Positions 34,135-45,651 are shown, numbered from the stretch's first letter. The stretch: DNA of 64,000 nucleotides from Antitrichia curtipendula (GCA_951230915.1 OX579638.1:25624696-25688695), one strand, 5' to 3'. The notes: generated by a model not told the origin, from the letters alone. Program-made: numbers and translations.

Positions 34135-37100
34135 ATGGAGGTTGGCGAGGGCGCAATCTCGGGAGAGATCGTACAGGCCGAGCATCATGAGGGCGGTGGA
34201 GGCGGCGGACAAGAAACAAGCGCGGCCACTGCTCCAAAATCTGCTTCGGTGAGTTATTCTCTTTACTTAGTCGATGCTAATGGACTAGAGTGAAGGCACG
34301 ATTAGGACGGTAGTAAGGAGATAGGGTTGGGTTTTTATTGAGGTGAGCACATCTCTTAGAGCACCTCGAAATCGAGGAGCTCATGGTCAGTTCCGAGGAG
34401 TAAACGGTCGGTCACGTGGAGCAATATTGCAGTCTGGAGCTGGAAACGGCTGGTCCTAGAGTAACGCGGCGGTCTGGCCTCTTCGGAATCGAGCAGCCCG
34501 ACTAGTAGTCCAAGTATCCAAGTATAAGGTTATGTAAACCTTGTCCTTGCACTAGGGATTGGCGGTACACAGCAACGGAGCGCCGGACGGCATTGTTCTT
34601 GGCCGCCGGTCGTCGATGCCACTGAAATTAGCCCTCAGCCGACAATGTCACTGAAGTTTAGGATTTTTTGCACGGATCACTGTTTAAGTGATGCACATGG
34701 ATTTCATCCCTGGAGAACTGCCAGGGCAGACAACTAGAGGTAGCACGGCTGGCGATTGAAGAGGATGGAGGAATTTGGGTTTGGAGCTCATCCGTCCCCA
34801 AGTTCTGAATTCCTATGATCGTCAATTCAGTCGGACTTTGCTTGGGAACGAATTTGCGTGGAAGCTGTCGACTGCTTTGGTGTCTCGATAGCAAACACTT
34901 TAGACTGTCATCTGCCCCCTGTAGTAATCGGACAAAGTGCAATTTGAATATGTCTAGAATCTTCCTCCAAGCTAAAATCACATAAAATTCGTCATTCTCT
35001 ATCCGTGATCACGAAGTGTATCTTGCTTGTCTAGATTATATGGAAGAAGGGTTCCAAATCTCATATAAATTTTGCCGGTACTTTGAATATCTGTTTAATG
35101 CCTGCAGTTGACACTACTTCATAAACTTGTTATATCAACACATCGTAAGTTCTGTGTTCAAGTCGTCACTTGTAGAGGCCTCAAGTTTTCAAGTCCACGG
35201 TGCGACTGAACTTGACAACCTGCAGTTTTGGAATGTTCATGTGGATCATGTTAACTTTTTGTCATTTGTTAATAAGCCCTCGTGCTGGTGCTTGTTGGAA
35301 CTTGCGATTCAACTGAATTGTATGAAGCTCCGTGGGAGAATAAGACCTGGGAACCATTGAGATCTGGGATCCCAATTTAGAATAAATTAGGACCGGGTAA
35401 AGCTCTGGACCAACAGGTATAAAGTCCATTAGAAAATCCTTAGGATGTGACAAATCAGAGCCCATAGTCTTCACTTGATCAGGCGACAAATTACTGAACA
35501 TGCTCTTTACTTGAGAGGGCGATTTAGCATAGCCTTGTTTCTTTTTGTCGAGAAGGCGTACCCTTTTTTGATCAAATACATACGCTCTAGCATGCTCTTT
35601 ACAATTCGAGCAGATTCTTCTCACTTAACTTTATATACGGAACTGCTAGCATGTCGTTTTTCATTAGGGTGTGTTTGGCTATGGTTAAGGATTTTAAGGT
35701 TTATTGTGAAACGAATTGTGAGATTCACAGGAATTGTGAGAATGATTGTGAGACCAGCGAACATCCAAGAAGGATCAAGAAATGAGGATCAAGTCAAAGT
35801 GCAGCATAGAGGGATCAGTAGGTTACTTTGCAAACAGTGGTCCTCTTGTCTGATTCGTATCTGTTTGAGCCCTTGTTTTCTAGTGGAGTTTACAAATCTC
35901 ACCCTGTATCCATGATTTGACCAGATTTTGATAAACCTCACATTGAAAGAGTTCAAAAACTAGGACATATGAAGTAGGTGGTAAGCAGGCCAAATGACTT
36001 TGAAGTTTACTGCATTGAATGTATGGACAACAGTGTTCGAGGTTTTCATTAGGAACCACTCAAATTTCACCATGCAGCTCTGTGACTAATTCTATTATTC
36101 TATTTGCAAAAAAAGTCTCTGAAGTCTCTCTCGGAATCAAGGAGGGGTAACTTCTGTTGGAGCCCGCTTGTGACGTGTAATGTCTGGGATGCAATGTTCG
36201 AATTGAATGTATGTACTTGCTAGCCTGTGACTCAAAAACGCCTAGCTTGTGATCCGGTTAAACCCTTACCAAATTGTAAAGTTGATTACGCTATGAATGC
36301 TTGTTTAGATGTCATTTGTTGTTGCTCTTTCGATCATCTTTGGAGAGTATGTAGGGTTATCAACTCTGGAGCAAGAAGAGGGGGAGTAGAGGAAATGAAC
36401 TTATATCAATGTACAGATTTGTTCAGTGGTTCTTTTTAGCGGCAGTACAAGCAGGGAAATAATTTTCAGTTTTTAGCTTTTACATTGAAACTACAGTTTG
36501 TTCACAAATTCTGCGGCACAGTTGTTTTGATTATGTGAAACCGCGACCCCAGTGCGGGTGACCAAAACCCATCAGTTGCATCTTATTTTGTTAGATTTAT
36601 CAGACGTTGGACTCCATGATTTTGTTTTGTTCGTACTTGTGAGAGTTGAGCTTCTTGTTCTTGTTTACACAAGAATTAGTGAATTCATACTTTTTATTTT
36701 TTTTCACGGTGACATATGTTATTTGATTGGTATTATGAATGTGGATAACCCTGCCCTAAAGGTGGACAATATGATAATTGTGTAGTTTTAGGTAATTTCC
36801 TCTATCGAGTTTGATTTCATGTTTTTCTGTTTGCAGGCAATGGACAAACCAGAAGGGGAATCCAAGGGAGACGTCGACCATCATGGAGGCCTCGCAGAGA
36901 AAATAATCGTGCCCAACAACAATGAAACTGCATCTGCATTAATTGTGAGTTTGCCTAATTGGGGGATTTGAGTGAATTTCAATTTATTGTAGTTGCTGAT
37001 TTGAAATCATGTTTATTTATATGCAGACAACCAACAAACAAGAAGGCGCATCTGTAGGAGAGGTCGAGCTGCATGGAGGCGGTGCAGAGATTATAATCAA

Positions 37101-40100
37101 CCCCATCCAGGCTCCAGCTGAGCTGATTGTGAGTTTCTTGTGATAGATAGATTCTAAATTCAAATATTTTGTTTCGTTAATTTTATTCCAGTCCCCTTTG
37201 TGCCACAAGAGCCCTCTATCAACCCATTAGAACTAGATTGCCTCAATTATTGTGAGTCGGTTTACAAAGTTGAACCATTAAAAATTGGAATAGTATACGT
37301 TGATGAAAATTGGTTTACGGATTTAAATGATCAAAATTATAATAGATAATGAGTGACAAATAATAGTAGAAGCTGTTAAGAGTTGTTCTCGTGGGATTGT
37401 CAGCAGTTGATGTTGGAACTTGTTGAATTTAAAGATGACTAATTGTTTTTCCATGTGAACCCATGGTCATGCAAAAGAGTCCCGAGGTCTATTTAGAGAT
37501 TACAAAAATTAAGGCTTATACCTATATAATTTAGCAATTTCCTGTCCGTGGAATATCTATTCAGATAGAGTTGCTTATGAACCTAGGGTCCTTGAAGTCG
37601 AGGAGGAGTATCGGCATATTGAATGAAGCATAGTGCCCAAGGTCTAATAGATTATTATGTGATTTATTAAATGATGACCATCGACATTATTGTCACTGTC
37701 GAAACTAGGACGAAGTTGATTAATAGTTGGTCTAGGATTTTGATTATATTAGATTTAATAGTTGTATGTTTTTGTGCTCCTCTAATCCGAGAAGCATTTT
37801 TACGTAGGTTCGAGGCCTCAGGTTGTAGGTGCCTTCTAGGATTCCGAGGAGTCATAAGAGCCTCCTCGGATTCCGAGGAGCCTTAGTGGATTTGTCCAAC
37901 GAGCGACGTCTTATCGCTCCTCGAAATCGAGGAGGGGTCCTAGCCTATACTCAAGCAAATTTGGTTCAATCAAATAGTATAATTTCTTATGTAGATCGTT
38001 AATTTCACGGAAATCACTTCAGACCGTAGAAGTCGGGGATCTTGCAGGTTCAGAATGAAATACATTAGAGCTCCTCGATTTCGAAGAGCGTTTCTTGTTG
38101 TTTTTAGATGCCTTTTACATTACAAACCCTTCATTATTTACCGAGGAATTGACTAATCATTTTCCATGAAATTTACAGAAATTAAGTTATTGAAAATCTA
38201 CACAAGTTGATAGTTGCATGTTCTTGTGCTCCTTGAAATCGAGGAGGCTTAGCCTATCCCCAAGTGCCTACGATATAGTCCATCTGAACTACTACATAGT
38301 TCCATGTTTCTATGCTCCTTGAAATCAAGGAGGCTTAGTCTATCCCCATATGCCCACGTCAAAGTCCACCTAAACTAGTATATAGTTGGATGTAAATCTG
38401 CTTCTTGAAATCGAGGAGGCTTAGCTTGTCCCCAGGTGCCAACGTTAAAGTCCACCTAAACTAATATAGAGTTGGACGTCTTAGTGCTTCTTGAAATCGA
38501 GGAGGCTTAGTCTGTCTCCAGGTGCCAACGTTAAAGTCCACCTGAACTACTAGATAGATGGATGATTTTGTGCTCCTTGAAATCAAGGAGGCTTGGCTTG
38601 TCTCCATGTCCCTGGGTTTAAGTCCACTTGAACTACTAGATAGACGGATGTTTTTGTGCTCCTTGAAATCAAGGAGGCCTGGCCTGTCCCCATGTCCCTG
38701 CGTTTAAGTCCACTTGAACTACTAGATAGACGGATGTTTTTGTGCTCCTTGAAATCAAGGAGGCCTGGCCTGTCCACATGTCCCTGGGTTTAAGTCCACT
38801 TGAACTACTAGATAGACAGATGTTTTTGTGTTCCTTGAAATCAAGGAGGCCTGGCCTGTCTACATGTCCCTGCGTTTAAGTCCACCTGAACGGCTATTGG
38901 TTGGGTTGTCATATTCCCTAGGTAAATCAAATAGGATTATGAGCATGTTGACTTGTTATATGATATGACTATATTTAGGACAGCTTAGGAACTTCAGCGC
39001 TTGTATAACTTACTTGGAATATTAATTGTGAAATTTCAGGAACCACCGTTGTTGACATGTGCGGAGACAAGAGACGCTTGGCGGTTGAAAGAAAGAGTTG
39101 ACTCCAACTCAATTATACGGGAGTTGCGATTCAAACCACATGAGTCATGTCGTTTCAAGATTCCATTGTATAGAATAATCTCACTTCCAATAGTGAGGCC
39201 AGTGCTTCAAACAGATGTTGTACGCCTTCAATCGAAGTTTGTGCATGAGTATAGAGAAGGTGATAGGGTGATGTATGTATCGATAACCAATGACAAGGGA
39301 CTCTCTCAAATGGTCACCGAGGAGATTTCCAGTGGTTGGGATGCTATCTGGATTGCAGAGAATGCAGCTTTTGAGGAGCAGTTGAAGAGCCACGAGGACC
39401 GCTCATGCCTAGCCGGATTTATGTTTTTTGTTTGGGACGGTAATCACCGGCTTATGGCATGGACGAATTACATCAGCAATATGCATGCTTCAGAAAAAAA
39501 GTGGCATATCTGGGTTGACTCTATTGTCCTTGAGACCAAAGGCGTTACAGGAATCTTGATGAATGCCATGAATGATATAAACAAGTCAGTGTGCAAAACC
39601 CTTCTATAGTATATTTCCTGGGATTGTTGTGTTAGAATACCTTTTCCATATTATATTATGCCTCATTCTCTTTGTTATAGTCTATACTTACTTGACACAA
39701 AATCTTTTTAGGTCTACGGGAAACACGCATGTGAAGACCAATGTCGTACACCGGCTTCATCGAATCAACACTTATGGATCATTGAAGTTGGAAGACTTCA
39801 AAGACCTTCTTACAGAAGAAGATTATCGGACTTGTGAGAGTAGGGGTAAACCTTATCCTTGGTATCCGCTTACCTCCGATGTCTTCATCAAGTTCCTATA
39901 TCGGGTAAGAATTGCAAACACTATTTGAAATAAATAAAAGATACAAATATATACAATTTGAATTTTTCTTTCTATCCTTTGTAGCAAGAAGTGTCAGCTG
40001 CTGCGGATGAGGCTGCCGGTTTATATGAAGAACGAAAAAATGAAGAGGAGAGGGATTCAAGAGCATTGCATGATGTTATGAAAGTGGCAGCCAATGCAAA

Positions 40101-43100
40101 AGTGAAATCTTTTCGGTCTGAGTTTGATAAGCTCAGTGCGGTGGGGAATCCGAAGCATGGAACAAGGTGGCTAGAAGAGGTGGGTCTCATTAGTTTTATT
40201 CATTTTAAATTGAATTCAAGTCACATTTAGTTGCACTTGAAGATCATTTTGGTCGTGTCATAGGAATCTGACTATGAATTACTTCTTCTCTTGTTTTATA
40301 GATCAATCTCCACTGGAGCAAACACGAACGTCCGGACATGACTCTGGATAAGCTCCAACACCTAGCTGCAACCATCGTCTTGCCAGCTTATAAGAGTCGT
40401 TGGTTGTCTTGGTGGAATTCAAGCTATATGAACCGAGCGGCCCTTCGATTTCCGATTCCTGTGGCAACCGAGGAGAAACTTAAAAATTGGTTGCCTAAGG
40501 CAACTTTCTGGGCAGAGGTGAGTAGGTGACTTGCTCTCTACATTTTTTTGGACCACACAATATATTGTAATTACCTGTCTATGAGTCACATGTTGTGAGC
40601 TTTCATTTTTTCACTTGTATATGAAATTGAAAAATTCCGTGGAAATCTTCCAGCTAGAAGAGGCTGCTACTACATACTTCAATGCAACAATAGCTTCAAA
40701 GCGCATCATTGTGAATTGGGATGCTGATGATAGCCTTGACCGGATTGATGACTACATTGAGCGTTACCGAATCATTTTTTGGGATCACGCCTTTTATGAG
40801 TTATTTGGCAAGAATTCGAAGTACTCACGTACTTTGCCATTTTTTTGGCCAAGATGGAATGGAGCACATTATGCTCCGATGCGTATACCGGTATTTTTAT
40901 TAGCCAGCATTTCAATTGTGTTTTTCATTCTATGTGATTTTTGAGGATTCATTTCAAACTTATATTATGTGACTTTCTATGATTTGCTTCTATTGCAAGT
41001 ACTTCCTTCGTGAGTTAGCTCCAAAAGGAGGCATTGCCAAGAGGGCAATGCCCAAACTATTTGGAGCATGGGTAGACAAAACCTTGCCTACATGTGTTTT
41101 CACTACCTCACAGATTCGTCGTTTTTCTACCGAAGAGCTTCTTGCATGTCCATGGTACTTGGAATGCAAGAGATCTTATGCACCTGCAGAAGAAAAAACA
41201 GAGAAGGCAGCTAGTACGAAGACTCCTCTTGAAGAATTATCCGACGATGAAGTAGACCAAGAAGTCGTAGAGCCGCCAACCGATAATAAGACGAAAAAGA
41301 AACAGAGAGTACACCCGGCTACAAAGAAGCCTCGACGTGAGAAAGCATCTGTAGCCACATCCGAACATGAAGGTGATGTTGCAGTGGTGGAAGCGGAGGT
41401 TGTCGCAGTGGCCTCATCACAAGGCCCTCCTGTGCTCCAATCTTCATCTACAGTTGTATTTGCACCCTCACAGTGGCAGACTGCAAGCACCCTCCCCTCG
41501 GTATCCACAAGCGTAAATGTCAGTCGCCTTGTTCTTCAATACTCCATCCACGAGGCCATCGAGTACGTGGTAAAGAACAACCAGCAGTCTCCTCAACAGA
41601 TCAAAATACTTGACTTTGCAAAAAAGGTAACCACTTAATTGCTTGCCTGTTTTCTTGTTGTATTTTTTTCCCTTGGTGTTCATGATTCTTTAATTAACAA
41701 GTATGTTTTGGTGTCTACCAGGCCGGTAGAGGTCGAGATTGTCCAATTGGTGGACGAAGCCAACGCGAAGCTTGCTTTGATCTCATCATTGGTGATGTCC
41801 CTAATGGCTTTCCGGTACCAAATGTGTCACAACCACCGTGTACTATTCCATCATGGAACGTCTACACTCCCGACTTCGTAGAGTCCATCTTTGAATTTGC
41901 GAGTGGTATGCTTCAGGATAATGGAGCGGTAATGTTGTTTCTCCCGGACAATCCCAGGACGCGACGTGGAGTCGACAAATTTGCCAAAATTCATGGCTTC
42001 GAGTGCATCTACGACTGGTGGGGAGTTAATGAGTTACGCCTGACTTCGTACAGGAACATCCAGCACACCGTAAGCAACATTTAGCCATTCTAAGACTCCT
42101 CATTTCATTGTAAATTTGTTAGTTAGTTGGTTACCTTGACCTCATGTAATAATTATACGTTTCTCTATTTGTTGCTTTTACAGACAAAGCGTTTTTGGAT
42201 TGTATTGTATGTTCGAGTTTCATACAAAGGCAAGGAGGTGGAATCAACTTTTTCAATTGACGATAATCAAAAACAAAGTGGGCATGGCACAGACTTAACT
42301 GGTATATTATCTTTTACATGGATAGATCACTTCAATTATTACAGCTTACCATCATTGATGATTTAGTTACCTTCAGTTACAATTATTACTCTAATGGGAT
42401 ACAGAATTGGTATTATGGACTGAAAATGTTGTGATGTAACCCTCCTCGATTTCAAAGAGGCTACAGAGCTATATTTTTTTGGAAATGTACCACTAATTTT
42501 GTTTCAGTAATCTTGCTCTTCATACATTTAAATTTAATGGACTGGATTTTCCTAAATAGATTGCTATTGGAAATGGATTTTTAGTGGTACTGGCTGTTCT
42601 TCGGTAATTTACTTTAGACAATCAAGCTTCCTTGAAATTATGTGGTTTTGTCAATGGTTGTACAATAGGAGAAGGACTTGTGCACAATTTCACCACAGTC
42701 AATAGTCAACTGAAGAAAGATGGCATCCCGTAGAGAGGTGCTCGGGGAAAAGATCCCTTGTTTCTTCAAATTCTCATCGAGAGTTTTTCGAAGCCTGGTG
42801 ACGTAGTGCTTCATTGCAATGCATCCACAGGTTCTTTTACTGCTTCAAGACTAAAGTCGATAAAAATTCTTATATTTATTTGTTGCATATTTCTTTTTAT
42901 TTGTTCCTAGACCTATTCAAATAAAAAACTCTCCCTAACTGTTTGTTTTAACTGCACTAAGGGCCAGTATTCATGCGTGCAAAAGGGCTGGCCGGCATAT
43001 CGTAGCGCTCGAGTCAGATTCCTCAATTTTTGAGCACATTCTTGCTCCCCTTCACATCCCCGAGGCTACAGCACATTCTGTTCGATCCAAGCGAAAGTAT

Positions 43101-43533
43101 CGTGAATCATCTAGCGAGGAAGATGATAACAGCCCAGCTAGCAGGGGTGCTAAGAGCCCTACGCCGATTGCACAAAATCGCTTCGGTCCGTAAGTTTAAA
43201 CTTTCATACCATCATTGTGTTTGATTTTTGATTATCATTGTCTCTATTTCCAATAGTTGTTGATTTTATTTGTCATGTACCTTCTTATGTAGGTTGGTGA
43301 GCTTGTTGCATAGTCCACCTATGCCATGGTTTCTTCCTGTTTATGCTGAAGCAATAGCTGTGGCTACTGCAAAAGAGGTTTCACCAATGGCAGTACTAAG
43401 GAGAACAAGGTTATGCAATGGGGCCTTCAAGTATATGGATGTGGAGGCTATGGAGGATAGTTGTGAAAGTGAGAGCAAGGAAGACTACAGCAGTGATGCA
43501 ATTAGTATTGTAGATGGAGTAGATTCCAATTAA
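34135..43533 (+). CDS. ParB-like (DGNHR) domain fused to beta-class DNA methyltransferase-like domain
   Basis: Exons with GT/AG borders in phase: 34135-34248, 36837-36944, 37027-37128, 39040-39584, 39712-39904, 39985-40179, 40302-40517, 40654-40890, 41000-41626, 41722-42069, 42184-42301; then, less certainly, 42669-42830, ~42978-43189 and 43293-43533 (TAA). A Gly/Glu-rich start is followed by a ParB/Srx-like segment (FFVWDGNHRLMAW), a long helical region, an acidic/basic linker (KKKQRVHPATKKPRR), then FDLIIGDVPNGF in the place of motif IV and, after it, FSKPGDVVLHCNAST plus HACKRAGRHIVALESD as motif I. Motif IV before motif I is the beta-class order of bacterial N6A/N4C enzymes. The DPPY and DPFxGSG consensus residues are altered. 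TAG at 42731-42733 interrupts the last part and the next joint does not keep frame, so the C-terminus is probably broken. Confidence 0.75.
34361..34380. repeat. CTCG/CGAG palindrome in intron 1
   Basis: GCACCTCGAAATCGAGGAGC, an imperfect palindrome of the dispersed family; a half-site TTCCGAGGAG follows at about 34391-34400 and a diverged one at about 34478-34500. Confidence 0.8.
34658..35624 (-). pseudogene. Possible captured fragment of an RNA polymerase largest-subunit gene
   Basis: On the minus strand inside intron 1 of the ParB/MTase-like gene lie two open frames. 35624-35262 reads KSMFSNLSPDQVKTMG then HPKDFLMDFIPVGPELYPV, resembling the clamp-region pattern V..F..LS......G....P.......PV.P of Pol I/II/III largest subunits. 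34981-34658 includes KLHFVRLLQGADDSLKCLL and FSRDEIHVH, reminiscent of the FDGDEMNVH active-site segment but with the key Asp residues changed. MULEs often pick up host gene pieces, so a decayed capture is plausible. The similarity is short and judged by eye only. Confidence 0.3.
37775..38090. repeat. Run of dispersed palindromes in intron 3
   Basis: Members: about 37775-37796 (GCTCCTCTAATCCGAGAAGC), 37862-37880 (CTCCTCGGATTCCGAGGAG, perfect arms), 37916-37934 (GCTCCTCGAAATCGAGGAG) and 38069-38090 (AGCTCCTCGATTTCGAAGAGC-like). They precede the 86-bp tandem array, whose units carry the same motif. Confidence 0.85.
38227..38895 (+). repeat. 86-bp tandem array, about eight units, each with one palindrome
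   Basis: Unit starts at 38227, 38313, 38399, 38485, 38571, 38657, 38743 and 38829 are spaced exactly 86 bp, with no indels. Each unit begins TGCTCCTTGAAATCAAGGAG (or a one- or two-base variant) and continues AGTCCACTTGAACTACTAG. Units are more alike towards the 3' side, as expected for stepwise duplication. The array sits in the 1.9-kb intron 37129-39039 of the ParB/MTase-like gene. Confidence 0.95.
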
Positions 43534-44079
43534 GGTTGAGTATATGTACCTTGTGGATACTTCAAATGAGTAATTATATAAAAAATTTAAATAAAGGACT
43601 TGTACACTTGTGGATTACATCTGCAGTGTATTATCTTCGGAGTTGGTATTTCCAACTCCGCATTCCCTATAAGCATGGGTTTTGGAGGGTTTTGTTTGTT
43701 GGAAAATTAAAATCAAGTGATTTTACATAGAAGTTAGTCTCTTCCATTTTGGATAGAATCACTTTATATCCTTATAAATGCCTTCAATGCTACAGAATTA
43801 TATATATATATGAATTCCATCTTGTTTTTTCATGAGCAATAGAACTAGAATTCAAAATCAGAAATGAACTCAAAATAAAGTAGTCCATTCCACTTCAAAA
43901 TGAAGTGGTTCATGATTGTTGGTACAAATATTCTTTATCCTCAATTTTTTACTAAGGGCCATTTAATGTTTTTGGATTTCTGAAACGCTTTTAAAGCCAC
44001 GAAAATGGCTGTGTGGAATCAATCAATCAAATAAAGGCTCATTGGAATTCAATAAAGGCTTCTTGATTCCAAGGAGCCT

Positions 44080-44800
44080 TACGTTAGTGCCAAAGACTTT
44101 GGATTTTAATGAAGATCCTTCAAAGCCAAAAAGATGCTCTTTGGTTCCGAGGAGCCATTTTTTAGTGCCAACTTCATGAGGACACTGTCTTTTAAATTTT
44201 AATGCCAACATCAAGGGATTCTCCCTTGAATTTTTAAGGGACCTCATTTTAAAGACTCTAATCAAACCATTCCATTTTAATTTCTTTTAATATATTTCGA
44301 AATATTTATATAATATTTCCTATAAACATTTTCTACCTTTGATATTTAAATGAAATAATTACGTGTTTAAATAACATGGAGATTGCATTTTAAAATTGGA
44401 GGGAAGGGGCATATGTTAGTAGAGATTGTATGACATTTCTTTAGAAGTGCAAGAAGGCTCCTGGGAATCAAGTGAAAGCTCCTGGGAACCTAGAGCAATC
44501 CTCCTCTATTTTGAAGATCCCTATTTTGGTGCCGAAGACATCTGATTTTAATGAAGGTCCTCGAAAGACCAAAAATGCTCCTCGGTACCGAGGAGCCATT
44601 TTCTAGTGCCAATGTCAATAGATTCTCCCTTCATTCTTTGTGAGGTGTCATTTGAGAGACTCTAACCAAATCATTCTATTTGAAGTTTTTAAAGATATAT
44701 ATGAAAATATTTATATATTTATATCTATGAATATTTCATACTCTTGATATTTATAAGAAATAGTTTTATATGTTTAGATGACATGGGGAGTGTACCCAAG
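44080..44800. repeat. Diverged tandem duplication near the right end of the MULE
   Basis: About 44080-44400 and 44520-44800 align (GATTTTAATGAAG, GGAGCCATTTT, AGTGCCAA, GATTCTCCCTT, GACTCTAA-CAAA, CATTCTATTT/CATTCCATTT). Both contain the palindrome; the second copy is a perfect 20-mer at 44577-44596 (GCTCCTCGGTACCGAGGAGC). A shorter inverted copy lies in the transposase intron. Confidence 0.8.
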
Positions 44801-45590
44801 GTTACAATTTCAAACATGTCTTTTTATGTACAAAGAACAAAAAAATTTACAAAATTAATATAAACTAAAAAGTGTGCATCTGACATTCATGAAGGACTTA
44901 GTGTTTTTTATTTTGAGAGTGTGTGAATAGTATTGTTCATATTATTTCATGAAATGTATTTTAAAGTTTGCTAAAGTAGAAGTAGGCAAATTGAGAGATT
45001 GCATTCTAAGATGAAAATATTTATTTTCCTCGATTAGAAAGCTAAGATGTAATAAAATCTTATCTTTGGTATTTTTTAATATTATACCCTGAATCTCAAA
45101 TCTATGCTTTAGAAGTGACATACAATTGCATTTTGGGTCCCATTGTCCCACCTAGGCACTCAGCAGTCATCCAAACTTATTCTCATCAGATGCAATGAAC
45201 AATAGATGTATTTCATTCAAACAAAATCATGTCCATAACAATTCATCCACATCCATTCATATACATTCATCTCCATTCATTTCCTCTGTACTAATTTTAA
45301 TCCTCTTTACGCGAAACCTTCGGATGAGTTCTTCAAACTAGGGATCCATATACTTTATGATGTTGCTAATTCATTTAACATAAAAACCTTGAGGCCAATT
45401 TCTTTTTTATCTATCAACTTTCATTTACATTCATCCATCAACATTTTCATCCATCCAAAGCAATGGATGAAATAAGTGACCTAAATTTATTTTTTATTTT
45501 TTATTTTAATCTCATTTCTAAATGTGTAGTTATTGATGATTATGAAATCTAAAAAATATAATAAAAAATTGTTTTACTACTCAAATGTGA

Positions 45591-45641
45591 CCGCTCATTG
45601 CTCACCGCTCGTTGCTCCCTGCTCACATTTTAGCAACCCTG
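45591..45641 (-). repeat. Right terminal inverted repeat with five GAGC heptads
   Basis: GCTC (GAGC on the minus strand) occurs at 45593, 45600, 45607, 45614 and 45621, exactly 7 bp apart, mirroring the left end. Read inward the heptamers are TGTGAGC, AGGGAGC, AACGAGC, GGTGAGC, AATGAGC. The outermost 17 nt read CAGGGTTGCTAAAATGT. Confidence 0.88.
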
Positions 45642-45651
45642 CTTCTTGGGT
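45642..45651. repeat. Right target-site duplication of the 17.65-kb MULE
   Basis: CTTCTTGGGT, identical to 27978-27987. Confidence 0.85.

Larger units (their letters stand above)
27988..45641. mobile_element. 17.65-kb Mutator-like element with transposase and ParB/methyltransferase-like genes
   Basis: Imperfect terminal inverted repeats (27988-28038 and 45591-45641) are bordered by an exact 10-bp duplication CTTCTTGGGT. Each repeat holds GCTARAATGTGAGC and then GAGC every 7 bp, five times; the first GAGC begins 17 nt from the tip on both sides, which fixes the ends independently of the duplication. Inside are a divergently arranged SWIM-type MULE transposase (-) and a long many-exon ParB/MTase-like gene (+), separated by about 1.4 kb. 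Palindromes of the CTCCTCG/CGAGGAG type are scattered almost only within these limits. Typical MULEs are a few kb, so this one is very large. Gene decay suggests that this copy may not be autonomous now. Confidence 0.87.

Noticed and set aside
38227..38895. CRISPR-like array
   Set aside because: The 86-bp units are conserved throughout, with no unique spacers, and the context is an intron in a eukaryotic element; it is a plain tandem repeat.
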